A stretch of DNA of 64,000 nt from Lotus japonicus (Eukaryota; Streptophyta; Magnoliopsida; Fabales; Fabaceae), in assembly GCF_012489685.1 (NCBI RefSeq), contig NC_080042.1, forward strand, positions 62,233,633-62,297,632, given 5' to 3'. Below are positions 22,145 to 34,100 of this stretch, piece by piece. The notes below the pieces were generated by a model that was not told the origin of the DNA, ran no database searches, and was given only the letters and a program-made list of their open reading frames with translations. The translations under genes were made by a program, and so were the position numbers. Positions within the stretch are counted from its first letter, which is position 1. Every line of letters begins with the position of its first letter.

Positions 22145-25100
22145 ATGGCTAGATTAATCAAAACCCTAAGTGAAATGAGTTTAGGAAAGATCAAACAGAT
22201 CATGATTCCGTCAACATCCACAGCTGGTTCTAGCAACCAAGATCAAGAATTATCTAGGGTAGCTCAACAAGAGTTAGAAATAGCGTCAATAGAAAAAGCA
22301 CTTCAAAATTGGTCAATCCCTATAGTCAAGAAAAAAGAAATTTATAAGCAACATACCTTATTCAATAGATCAGATGATTCTATTTTTACGATAGAATGTT
22401 GTCAACACAGTTCTGATCATACGAGTACAATAAAACTATTAAATGAAGATATCTTAGATCAACATATTAAAGATGGTTTTAATTTCATTCATGTAGGTCT
22501 AATACAAGTAGCTGCAAAACCTAATTTTCGTTTAGGAATTAATTCCCCAATAATAGTAATGTTAAGAGATATGAGGCTATTAAAGCCACAAGATTCATTA
22601 ATTGCAGTCTTAGAATCAAATCTTCATGATGGTCCGGTCTTCTTTAACTGCTATCCAAATTATGCTATGAATCTTCAAAATAGTTGGACCAAAAATGCCA
22701 TACAATTAGATTTATTAGCAAATAATGATATATTTGAAGAAGAAAGTGATCCTTTCTCGATAATATATAGAGTATATTATAAAGTTTCAAAAATTAATTA
22801 CAATTTTAAAGCCTTAAGATCATCACCAAAACAAGAAACTATCATGTTAGAAGCAAATCTTAAAAGATCTTCAGTACAAGTTCCAAAGAAGCTTACTCAT
22901 GACGAAGTAATGAGTAAAGTTCCTGAGGAATGGGTATTCAAGAATTCCCTACCCCAACCAAAAGTTCATAATACCCAAGTAAGAGAATTGTTTCAAGAAG
23001 GAGCAAATCTCACTTTAAGAATGAATAGATCAAACTCATTTAGTATTAGATCTCCTCAACAGTTATACAGAGTGGATCTTCCAAGATCTTTTGTATCATC
23101 AAAGCTTAAAGGAATAGATACAACATCTAGTCCTAGTATAGCAACACCTATATATCAAGATGAAGAATCTAGTAACTATTCTCCAACCCCATCTCAAATC
23201 AACATGTTAAGTAGGGTAAAATCTAGTTTTGAAATAGACAAAGATTTCATTAGATAAGATTTTATGGCTGAAAATAATAAAGATAAAAGATTATGGTACT
23301 TCAAAAACTTTAGTAAACAAGAGACTGAAACTTTTAGAACCTTATATTATGGAGAAATGGAAGGATCTGAAACAAACATCTATTTCTTTGATTGGTTTGA
23401 AAGTTATTGTATTAAAAATACCCTTAGTTACCCTTTCCAAAAGAAAATAAACCCAATTACAAAAATAGATACCACCTGGAAGACTCCTGATAATAATACC
23501 ATTACTTCAGAATACCCTCCACAAACTGGAGTAAAATTAGCAATAAAAGATGGTCAAGAAATCGAAGCATCTCCTTATAAGGCAGAAGCTAACAAAATTC
23601 ATCAACAATTAAATTTTACTAATACCATGTTAACAGTAATGTCAAAACAGCTAGGAAGAATAGAGGCTCAAAAACCTGAACCATCTGCTACAACCAAAGG
23701 AGCTTCTTCATCATTTACCTTAGGAAACCCTTTACAGACACCTATCTTCAAAATTTCTCAATACACAAAGGAAGAGTTCGATTCCTTTAATCTTTCAGGA
23801 AGTGTGGAAAGATTAAAAGAAAAGCTGAACAAACTTTCAATAAATCATTTAGATAAAGATTTAAATATTAATAAAATTAGAAAATTTGGCCCGGATAGTA
23901 ACACCAAAGCTTACTACCCAAGACCTACCTATTCGGATATGAGATTGGAAGAAAGAAGAGAATTCATTCAAAATACCTTTAGTGGAACTAGCCTCGATGA
24001 ATGGAATATCGATGGCTTTAGTGAACAAAATATAATAGATATTACTCATCAAATGATTATGGCCGCTACGGCCTATAAGGTCCATAACAACACAGATAGA
24101 AATGCAGCATTAATGATTACTCATGGCTTTACTGGTCAGCTACGAGGTTGGTGGGACAACATCATGACCCCTGAAGATAAATCAACCATATTAGAAAAGA
24201 AAAAATAAAATGGAGAAGAAGATGCTGTAGCAACATTAATCTACACCATTATCCTTCATTTCATAGGAGATCCTAGCATATTTAGAGAAAGAGCCTCAAG
24301 CCAGCTCTCCAATCTCTATTGTCCTACCATGTCTGATTACAGATGGTATAAGGACACCTTCTTCTCAAAAGTAACCTTAAGAGAGGATGGCAACAGCGCC
24401 TTCTGGAAGGAGCGCTTTATTGCAGGATTACCTAGATTAATGCAATCAAAAGTATTAAGTAATTTATCACTGTTCAATCAAGGAAATCCAGTAAACTTTA
24501 GTTCCCTATCATTTGGACAACTTCATAATACTGTAGTATATACAGGAATACAAGTCTGTACTGACTTTAAACTTCAAAACAAAATGCAAAAAGATATGCA
24601 AATTTCAAGAAAAGAAGTAGGTAGCTTTTGTGAGCAATATGGAGTAGAACCTTTACAAGCTCCTAGTTCAAAAGCTAGAAGAATCAATAGATCCAAAACA
24701 AAGCCGTCTCAGGGCTATAAAAAGAGAAAACCATTTCAAAAGAAACCATATGAACAAAATCCTTCAACTCAAAAACCTACAAGCAAAAAAGCTGTAAACC
24801 CTAGTAAAAAGAAAAATGTCTGCTGGAAATGTGGAAAGCCAGGACATTATGCAAACAAATGCAAAACTCAACAAAAAATAAATGAGTTAGATTTAGACCA
24901 AAAACTCAAAGATAGTCTAATCAGTGTTCTCATTAATAATGAAGATCCTTACTACTCTTCAGAATATGAATATGAAGGAGATGAAGACCAAGATGTAAAT
25001 CTGGTCGAATACTCATCAGACTCTCATTCTTCTTCAGAAGAAGAAAGAGAATGTGTCAAGGATAGTTCAGGATTCTGTGACTGTGCAGGATGCCTAGAAC

Positions 25101-27478
25101 GAAATGTCAATATGTTAACACAGGATCAAACTATGAGTTTAATCTCTATAATAGATAAAATGGAAGACTCTCCTTTAAGAGATGAGTTCTTACAACAATT
25201 AAACCTTTTAGTAAAAAGGGAAGAAACTTTAAAGAAAGATGTTAGTCCTCCAATAAATAGCATGAATGAAATCTTTAACAGATTTCGACCTAAGCCAACA
25301 ATAACCTTATCAGATCTTCAAGAAGAAGTGAAGATATTAAAAGAGGAAATTAATCAACTTAAGCAAAATGATCTTAGCTTAGAGTTTAGATTAATGGAGC
25401 TAGCTGGAATGAAGATTATCGAAACCCAAGAAACTCTAGCTAGTACGTCAGGAATACAACAACTTCATGATAAAAAAGAAGAAGAACCAGACGAGAGTTA
25501 TATTAATCTGCTTAACATAGTTATAACTCACAAATGGCATTCTGAGATAACCTTAGTCATTAATGATTTTAGAATCAATATAGTAGCCTTGATAGATAGT
25601 GGCGCAGATATTAATTGTATCCAAGAAGGGTTAATTCCTACTCAGTTTTATGAAAAAACTAAGGAAGGAGTCAATAGTGCAAATGGATCCAAAATGAACA
25701 TTCAATACAAACTATCAAATGCCAAGATTTGCAAAAACCAAATCTGTTTTAGATCTTCATTTGTATTAGTCAAAAATATGACAGAAAAAGTCATTTTAGG
25801 AACTCCGTTCATTTGTCTATTATACCCTATCGATAAAATAGACGAAAAAGGAATAGTTACACAAGTATTAGGAAAGACTATTACTTTTCCATTTATAAAA
25901 CCTCCCCAGATAAAAGAATTAAATTTATTAAAAGAAATCTCCACCTCCAAAATAAATATGATCTCTAGGAAAAAGAATCATATCAATTCTTTACAAAAGG
26001 AAATAAAATATTACAAAATAGAGGAACAACTCAAGAGATCTAATATTCAAAAGATTATTAAGAATTTTCAAGATCAAATAGAAAAAGATCTATGTGATTT
26101 AAATCTCATGGCCTTTCATCATAGAAAGATACATACCATAGCATTACCATATATAAACGGGTTTAATGAGAAGGATATCCCTACAAAAGCCCGGCCTATT
26201 CAAATGAATGAACAATATTTAAAATATTGTAGAGAAGAAATAGGAGAATATCTCAATAAGGGTCTGATTCGCCACTCCAAATCTCCCTGGAGTTGCACAG
26301 GGTTTTATGTCATGAATGCTTCGGAATTAGAAAGAGGAGCTCCTAGACTAGTCATTAATTACAAACCCTTAAACAAAGTATTAAAATGGATAAGATACCC
26401 ATTACCTAATAAGACAGATCTCATTAAAAGATTACACAAAGCAACAATATTCTCAAAATTTGATATGAAATCAGGATATTATCAAATTTCAGTGAGGGAG
26501 GAAGACAGATATAAGACTGCATTTGTCGTCCCTTTTGGTCATTTTGAATGGAATGTCATGCCACAAGGCTTGAAAAATGCGCCTAGTGAATATCAAAACA
26601 TCATGAATGATATATTTTATCCATACATGGATTTCACCATTGTATATCTAGATGATGTCTTAGTATTCTCAAAAGGTATAGATCAGCACGTTCAACACTT
26701 AGAAAAATTTATAGAAATCATTAAGAAAAATGGTTTAGTAGTTTCAGCTAAAAAGATGAAAATCTTTGAAACTAAAACCAGATTTTTAGGTTATGAAATA
26801 TATCAAGGGCAAATTACCCCAATACAAAGATCATTAGAATTTGCAAAAAATTTTCCAGACGAATTAAAAGAGAAAACTCAATTACAGAGATTTCTAGGTT
26901 GTGTCAACTATGTAGCAGACTTTATTCCCAACATAAGGATAATTTGTGCCCCTTTGTTCAAGAGACTTAGGAAAAACTCCCCGCTATGGTCTGAGGAGAT
27001 GAGCCATAGTGTTAGGGAAGTTAAGAAATTAGTTCAAAATCTACCTTGTTTAGGAATACCAGATCCAGATGCCTCATTAATTATAGAGACAGATGCATCA
27101 GAATTAGGATATGGTGGGATACTCAAACAGGTAAAACCCCAGTCTTCAAAAGAGCAAATTGTTAGGTACCATTCAGGAATTTGGCACCCAGCTCAACAAA
27201 AATATTCCACAGTTAAGAAAGAAATTCTTTCAATAGTTCTATGTGTTCAAAAATTTCAAGATGATGTTTTTAATAAAAGATTCTTGATAAAAACTGATTG
27301 CAAAGCAGCACCTTCAGTTTTACAAAAGGATGTTCAAAACCTAGTTTCAAAACATATTTTTGCTAGATGGCAATCTTTACTTTCTTGCTTTGATTTTGAA
27401 ATAACTCATATCAAAGGAGATAGTAACTCCCTTCCAGATTTTCTAACAAGAGAATTTTTACAGGGAAAACATGAGTGA
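22145..27478 (+). pseudogene. Viral ORF1 polyprotein gene (MP-CP-zinc knuckle-PR-RT-RH), broken
   Basis: One frame runs the whole length, interrupted by in-frame stops at 23255-23257 and 24206-24208. Domains in order: 30K-type movement protein (about 22270-22800); capsid region with a GWWDN motif and FWKERFIAGLP (about 23900-24600); a basic stretch and the CCHC zinc knuckle CWKCGKPGHYANKC (24821-24862); an acidic region and a predicted coiled segment; retropepsin-like protease with LIDSGAD (DSGA at 25595-25606); reverse transcriptase with YLDD (26645-26656); RNase H with ETDASELGYGG and IKTDCKAAP. The start ATG follows a leader of about 240 nt after the primer site. In plant pararetroviruses these products move the genome between cells, package it and replicate it through RNA. 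The two stops fall in the movement-capsid half, while the protease-RT-RNase H half is still open. Confidence 0.85.
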
Positions 27479-28721
27479 TACAAAACCTAAATCAAAGGAT
27501 CAATATGGACCCCCACTGGGTTCAGCAGCATCATCATCATCAGGATCAAAAGCAATAATAGTAACCCCTCTTAAGGTTGCTGGAGTTTCAACACCAGCCA
27601 CCCCTTCAAAAACCTCTCAAAAACTCACCACTGCTCAAATTGTCAAGACACCTCCCCAAAAGACTTCATTAGTCCCATTAACCAATAAATATACAGTATT
27701 AGCTCAAAACCCTTCAAAATCCCCTGCCAAAACCGAGCAAACTGAATATCTGGAAAAGCCAGAAGGTGAGCCATCCCTCATTATAGAAAAAAAATATTTC
27801 TCTTTAAATCCTAAAGAAATAGCCACTCAATTATTTCCTACCAACTTTCATTATGTCCCTGGACATCCAAAGAAATCCAGATTATTTTATGAGTTCATTC
27901 TAGTAGACTCTGACTCCATAGAAGTCACACATAACCAAGATAAGCAAGGAGAAATAGCTTTCTCCAAGATCAAAATCCTCAAAGTCCTCACAGCCCAGGA
28001 CTGGAATGCTCCCCTTCATTATTTTAAGCAGTTTTCTAGGCAGTTCGACCCTCCTAGTTATAACTACTTTGATTATACAGATGCCTGGTATTATGCCTTG
28101 TATCTCCGTCCTTATCAACATTCCTGGTTCATTTGGTTCCGAAAAGGAATCTCATTAAATTTTCCTCAATGGTTCAAAGCTTGGTTCTGTAAGGTAGGAC
28201 TCGATGAATCAGTCTTTCCTGAAGAGGTCAAACCATTTTTTAAATACTTTGCTCAAAGGTCAAACTTCATTATGGAAGATAAGCTCCTCATGTTCACCGC
28301 TTCTCAAGCTATCTCCTGGATTTTAGCCTGGGATTGGAGAACTGTAGAGATTTATGAGGATACAGAACTCTATCAGCTCTACCGCATTTTTTGAATAAAA
28401 TGGTGGGCAAAATACAACATCTCTTTAATTCAACAGACAAAACTTGAAGCCTGGATAAAAACCTATCAGCTTACTCAGCAAAGCAAGAAACAGCTGTCAA
28501 CTACCCCTGTTTCTCGTCTCAATCAAGAAAGTTCATTTCTCCAAGAAAGATCAAGACTCATAGCCGAATTAGCCTCGTCCGGTTCTCCCGAAGAATTTCA
28601 AAAGAAGATAGATATGATGAGTCAGAAATCAGGCTCAGATACTTCATCAGCCAACAGTCAGAACTACCTTCAATAAAATGAAGATGACTGCTTAGGCATC
28701 AATTATCATCCATACACTTAA
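27471..28721 (+). pseudogene. Viral ORF2, unknown function, broken
   Basis: Starts at an ATG inside ATGAGTGA, so it overlaps the end of ORF1 by 8 nt in the +1 direction; the other viral copy keeps the same overlap. The first roughly 100 residues are Ser/Thr/Pro/Lys-rich. A conserved block follows with FYEFILVDSDSIEVTHN, YFDYTDAWYY and HSWFIWFRKG. In-frame stops occur at 28392-28394 and 28674-28676. The other copy reads through both corresponding positions in its own frame, which suggests the original gene was about 410 codons. Florendoviruses carry a second ORF of unknown function at this place; I assign none. Confidence 0.7.
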
Positions 28722-28952
28722 AGACAAAAGGTCATTATCAGCCCTTCTCATCATGATCAAGAAAGAATCTGCTTTTCAGTATTGGCCGACAAGGAATCTA
28801 CTTTCATTATTAAAGTTTCCATTATTAAAGTTACTTTTCATTAACTGTAGTTACTTTTATGTAAACCAGAGTTACTTTCGAAGGTAACTATGGTCGGAAC
28901 TTGTTTAAATAGGTAGCTAAGTTAGAGGTTAGGGCATCGGGTTTTCCCCTCT

Positions 28953-28992
<40 letters not shown>

Positions 28993-29025
28993 TGTTTGTA
29001 AGTTTGATGATCTAAATAAAAGCTT
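28722..29025 (+). promoter_or_regulatory. Viral intergenic region with probable promoter and polyA signal
   Basis: Lies between ORF2 and the 3' redundancy. It has a TATA-like TTTAAATAG near 28909, a (CT)n run (about 28952-28987) and AATAAA at 29015-29020. A polyA signal shortly downstream of the presumed start site is how caulimovirids make terminally redundant RNA. The promoter assignment is inferred. Confidence 0.5.
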
Positions 29026-29188
29026 GTTTCAGTTTTCAGTAAGTATTACTCTTCACTCTGATTATTATCATTATCTTATCATGATTTTTATCTTCCGCAA
29101 ACTCTGGTATCAGAGCCTTTTCCCGTGAGGGAAGGGTTCTGGAACTAGTAGTTGGTTTTTGTTGGATTCAATCTTTTGTTTTTCTGCA

Positions 29189-29195
<7 letters not shown>

Positions 29196-29231
<36 letters not shown>

Positions 29232-29235
29232 ATAT
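29196..29235. repeat. TA tract joining the two viral copies
   Basis: TATATA... with two TATG variants, about 40 bp, lies exactly between the 3' redundancy of the plus copy and the 3' redundancy of the minus copy. No host sequence other than TA is seen at the junction. Confidence 0.85.
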
Positions 29236-29660
29236 TGTGCAGGGTTCCCAATCTAGCTAAACCAACGGGCTCACTACCTATCCAAGGCTTTACTGCCGGG
29301 ACCACTAGACTCCAGGGATGACTCACTAACCAAATACTAATCACAGAAAACAAGTTTTGATTAAGGAAAAGCTCAAGGTGACACACACCAAGGGTTTACA
29401 GAAATAGAAAAGAACACCAGAGACCCTAATCCCTCACGGGACCGGGCTCTGATACCAGAGGCGGATCATAATACATAATCACATAATACATAATCAAATT
29501 AAGAGATAAAATATGAACATGCAAATATTTCAAATATTTGATCAAAAGTACTTACAATACAGAGCTTTTGGATGAAAACTTCAGAATTGATTACAAAAAA
29601 ATATTACAAGGGAAAAGAAGGGGATAGATTTTCGGATGCCTTACCCTCATGGGTAAGCTT

Positions 29661-29670
29661 CCTTTTATAC
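29661..29670 (-). promoter_or_regulatory. TATA box of the minus-strand viral copy
   Basis: Reverse strand reads GGTGTATAAAAGGAAGC, a strong TATA context in the viral intergenic region downstream of ORF2. It sits upstream of the 3' redundancy, where a caulimovirid promoter is expected. Confidence 0.5.
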
Positions 29671-29871
29671 ACCTAGAGTACTACTGTATCTTGGGTTACA
29701 TTAACTCTGGTTACTTTTTAGGTAACTTGAGTTCTACTTTTTGAAAATTATTGATGACTCTTTTGTCGTCTTTTCTTTTGGTGGATGGCTGATAGGCCCT
29801 GTCGGCCACGCCTGATGATTTGCTTTTGATCTTGAACAGTATGTCTTGTCTTTTTGCAATAATTTTCCACT

Positions 29872-31157
29872 TTAGTAAAAAGAGGGGAATCTCATGTTGA
29901 AGCAATCGTCTTCATTGTCCTGAAGATAATCATTATTTTGTAAATTGGAAGAAGCTTCGTCCTCTAGTGAATCAGATTTCTGACTTCCAGAGACTAACTC
30001 CAATCTTGATCTGAACTCTTCTTGAGAGGTAGCTGAAGCTAGCTCAGCCATAATCTTTGATTTTTCTTGTAAAAATAGGGCCTCTTGGTTGATCTGAGGC
30101 GTAGGAGGAGTGCCAGTTAATTGGGCTTGACTTTTCTGGGTAAGAAAATAATTCTTGGCCCATTCATCAATTTTTGCCTTTTGAATTAGCCTGACATCGA
30201 ACTTATCCCACCATTTGATTCTGATAGACTTTTGAAGCTGATAGAGATTGGTGTCATTATAAAGCTGAACTGAACACTAGTCCCAAGTCATGATCCAAGA
30301 AATGGCTTGTGAGGCAGTGAAGTATAAAAGCCTTTCTTCAGGTTGGAAATGAGTTTTTTGAACAAAGTAATTGAATAGAGGTTGAACTTCTTCAGGAAAA
30401 ATGCTAAAATCTAATCCTATCTGATGAAACCAAAGTTTGAACCATTGCGGGAATCTTAGAGGGATGCCCTTCTTGAACCAAAAGAACCATGAATGCTGGA
30501 ATGGCCGGAGAAATAGGAAATAATACCAGGCATCCATGTAATCAAAGTAATTATGACCTGTTGGAGTAAATTCTCTTGAGAATTGTTTTGATTGGAACAG
30601 AGGCTGCTTCCAGTCTTGCATATTGAGAACCATGAGAATCTTTACTTTGGAGTAGATGATCTCTCTATTTTTATCTTTATTATGAGTGACCTCTATTGAA
30701 TCGGTATCTACTAGAATGAACTCATAAAAGAGTCTACCTTTTGAAGGGTGTCCTGGCATGTAATAAAAGTTTGGGGGAAATATTTGTTTAGCAATTTCCC
30801 TTGGATTGCAGTTAAACCAAGCTTTTTCGATCATTATTGATGGAAGGCATTCGGGTTTCTCTTGATACTCATTCTTTTGCCTGTGGTTTTTGAAGAAATG
30901 GTGTTTTGATAATCTAGTATGGAATATTTGTTGGATAAGGGGACTAATGGGCTTTTTGATTTTGCGCGAGATTGCACTATTTGAGAGGCAGTGGGCCTTT
31001 GGGATGATTTTGTTGGTGTTGATGGGCCAGGAGGCTTAATTGTTTTGAGAGTGGTTACTGCCACTGGGGCTGATGATCCAGTTATTGAGCTGGGGAGTTT
31101 CCGGGACGATCCCAGTGGGGGACCATATTGATCTTTCGAAGTAGGTTTCTCACTCAT
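29872..31157 (-). pseudogene. Viral ORF2 of the minus-strand copy, broken
   Basis: Starts at the ATG of ATGAGTGA, overlapping the ORF1 end by 8 nt as in the plus copy. A frame change around 30834-30870 separates the Ser/Pro-rich N-terminal part from the conserved block (FYEFILVDTDSIEVTHN, HSWFFWFKKGI). A stop at about 30277-30279 follows the ISWIMTWD segment. After that stop the same frame stays open to 29872, ending in an acidic tail. Function unknown. Confidence 0.7.
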
Positions 31158-34100
31158 GGTTTCCCTGTAAGAATTCTCTTGTTAGGAAATCTGGGAGAGA
31201 ATTTTGATCTCCTTTAATATGAATAATATCAAATTCAAAGCAAGAAAGTAATGATTGTCATCTGGCGAAAATATGTTTTGAAACCAGATTTTTAACATCT
31301 TTTTGTAAAATAGAAGGGGCTGCTTTGCAATCGGTTTTGATTAAAAACTTTTTATTGAAAAGATCATCTTGAAATTTTGTAACGCATAAAACTATTGCCA
31401 GAATCTCTTTTTTGACAGTCGAATACTTTTGTTGGGCAGGATGCCAAATTCCTGAATAAAATCTCACTATTTGCTCTTTTGAAGAATTAACACTTTTTTG
31501 TTTAAGTATTCCCCCATAACCCAGATCTCAGGCATCTGTTTCTACTATTAAAAAGGCTTCAGGGTCTGGTATTCCTAGGCAAGGAAGATATTTAACTGAC
31601 TCCTTTACCTTTTGAATGGCTATGGTCATTTCTTCATCCCATTGTGGAGGGTCCTTTCTAAGCCTTTTGAACAAGGGAGCACATACGACCCTAATGTTTG
31701 GAATGAAATCGGCTATGTAATTTACACAACCCAAAAATCTTTGTAATTGGTTTTTATCTTTAATTTCATCTGGAAATTTTTCAGCAAATTCTAAGGATCT
31801 TTGAATAGGGGGGTTATTGTGCTTTGATAAATTTCATAACCAAGAAATCTTGTTTTAGTTTGAAAGATTTTCATTTTCTTGGAAACTACTAGACCATTTT
31901 CTTTGATAACTTCGATGAATTTATTTAAGTGTTGAATGTGTTGGCTAATATTTTTTGAGAATATTAGGACATCATCTAGATAAACTATTGAAAATTCCAT
32001 ATAGGGGTTAAAGATTTCATTCATGATATTTTGGAATTCACTGGGAGCATTTTTGAGACCTTGAGGCATTACGTTCCACTCATAATGGCCAGAAGGAACT
32101 ACAAATGCGGTTTTGTATCTATCTTCTTCTGCCACTGAAATTTGATAATATCCTGATTTCATATCAAATTTTGAGAATATAGTAGAATTATGTAATCTTT
32201 TGATTAAATCAATCTTATTAGGTATTGGGTACCTGATCCATCTTAGCACCTTGTTGAGAGGTTTATAATTGATGACTAGCCTTGGAGCAACACGTTCTTG
32301 TTCAGAAGCGTTAAGCACATAAAACCCTGAACAACTCCATGGTGATTTTGAGGGTCTAACAAGACCTTTGTCTAAATATTCTTGAATCTCTTTTTTGAAG
32401 GTATGAAAAACGGTAGAAAGGGGGGGTTTGAATAACGTTTTCAGTACAAAACTACCACCTTAAGGATTTTGACAAATCTTTTGAGAACTTAAGTGCTAAA
32501 GATAAGAGATAGAAAAGCACACAAGGATTTTATCCTGGTTCACTTGATGAATCACTCAAGCTACTCCAGTCCACCCGTTAAGGTGATTTCTTCCTTCTTA
32601 GAATGAAGGCAATCCACTAATCAGGTAAGAGTTACAACTGCACTTGAAACCTACAAGTGACTAACAATTACACTGACTTAGCTCACACTAAGATTCACTC
32701 TCTTAGTCTTCTCTAGGATCCGATCAACCTTGATCTCCTAAAGGAACTAAACAAACTGTTTATCAAGGAAATGTTTACAAGAGATTTGCTTCTAAAAAGT
32801 TAATAGTAAACACTATGAATTTCAGATGAAAGAAAGCTTAGAATATTTTGAATATCTTGCGCGTGTGTATTGCTTCTACTATTCTCACCGCTTCTTTCAA
32901 TCTTCAGCCTCTATATATACTCCAAGGATTAGGGTTGAGCGTTGCATGGGAAATGCTACCGTTGGAGGGCAGTTCTGGAAAATCCAGCTTCTGCTGTGGC
33001 TGAGAACGTTAGGTAGGTCGTCAGGAAGGTACACTTGCTTTTGTACTTGGATAGTGACTTGACCTTTTAACCTAGGAGACTTCTGATCAGGGGAATACTT
33101 CATATTGGAACTTGTGAAGCCGGTTGATCAGAGTCAGAGGGAAAGCACAGATCCTCTGACCATTGTATCTTCTGATTCTGAACTCAGAGGGAAGAACATG
33201 GCCTTCAGAGTTTCTTGCTTCTGGACTTCAGAGTTTCCACTATTCAGCTTCTGGATCTTCAGAGTCTTCTACACCATCAGAACATCTGAACCTTCAGTGT
33301 ATCTTGGCTATCAGAACTTCTGGATCTTCAGAGCTTCTAGCGACTGAGTCCTCATCAGAGTTTGTATAACTTCAGAACTTCTGAAGCTTTTCCACTGTTC
33401 ATACTGAACATGGTGAATGCGAAAGCGTTGCTTGGGTTACCCTTTATACACAGTGCTTCTGATTTGTGTGAGATTGAGTTGAGGTCAGAGCCTGTAAATA
33501 GCACACTCAGAAAAACACGTTAGAGTACCACAATTGTTCATATCAAAAGGTTAACTTGTAATCATCAAAACATAGAGTTGTACTACTAGATCAAAACTTG
33601 ATCTTACATTTTTTACAATATTCTAGATATTGTTGATTCATTTGAATAGGACGTGCTTTTGTAGGTATGTTTTTCTCGTTAAATCCTTCTTCATATGGTA
33701 AAGTAATGGTATGAGTCTTGCGATGATGGAAAGCCATAGGATTTATTTCACAAATTTCCCTTTCTATTTTATCTTGAAATTCTGTGATGATCTTTTGAAG
33801 ATTTGGAGTCTGAATCTGTTCTTCAATTCTTTTATATTGAATTTCCTTATTTAACATCTTGATATGTTTTCTTTTTTGTTGAATTAGAGTATCTCTTTTT
33901 CGTTGAATTAAATTAACTTTTGAGATTGACGCATCTTGTAGAAGATTTAGTTCCTTTAACCTTGGGGGCTGTAGGAATTCAAAGAAAACTTCTTGTCCTA
34001 GAGCTTCTGTAATTATTCCTTCTCTTGAAGTTTTAAATGGGTATAGTAAGCTTATGAACGGTGTTCCTAATATTACCTTGTTTGATATATTTTTTGCTAG

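Larger units (their letters stand above)
21799..29195 (+). mobile_element. Endogenous caulimovirid (Florendovirus-like), plus-strand copy
   Basis: One full genome unit plus a 170-bp terminal redundancy: 21799-21968 recurs at 29026-29195 with two visible mismatches, giving a period of 7227 bp. Both ends carry the tRNA-Met primer-binding site TGGTATCAGAGC (21878-21889 and 29105-29116). There are no LTRs, the gene set (30K movement protein, capsid, CCHC, protease, RT, RNase H) is that of Caulimoviridae, and the edges lie at TA tracts as described for Florendovirus insertions. A single large ORF1 with a small ORF2 also fits Florendovirus. Three or four in-frame stops interrupt the genes, so the copy is not intact. 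Genus placement is inference; the family is secure. Confidence 0.85.

Noticed and set aside
21799..29195. Interpretation as an LTR retrotransposon because of direct repeats and the tRNA-Met site
   Set aside because: The repeats include the primer site inside them, have no TG...CA ends or target duplication, no integrase is present and a 30K movement protein is; all fit a pararetrovirus.
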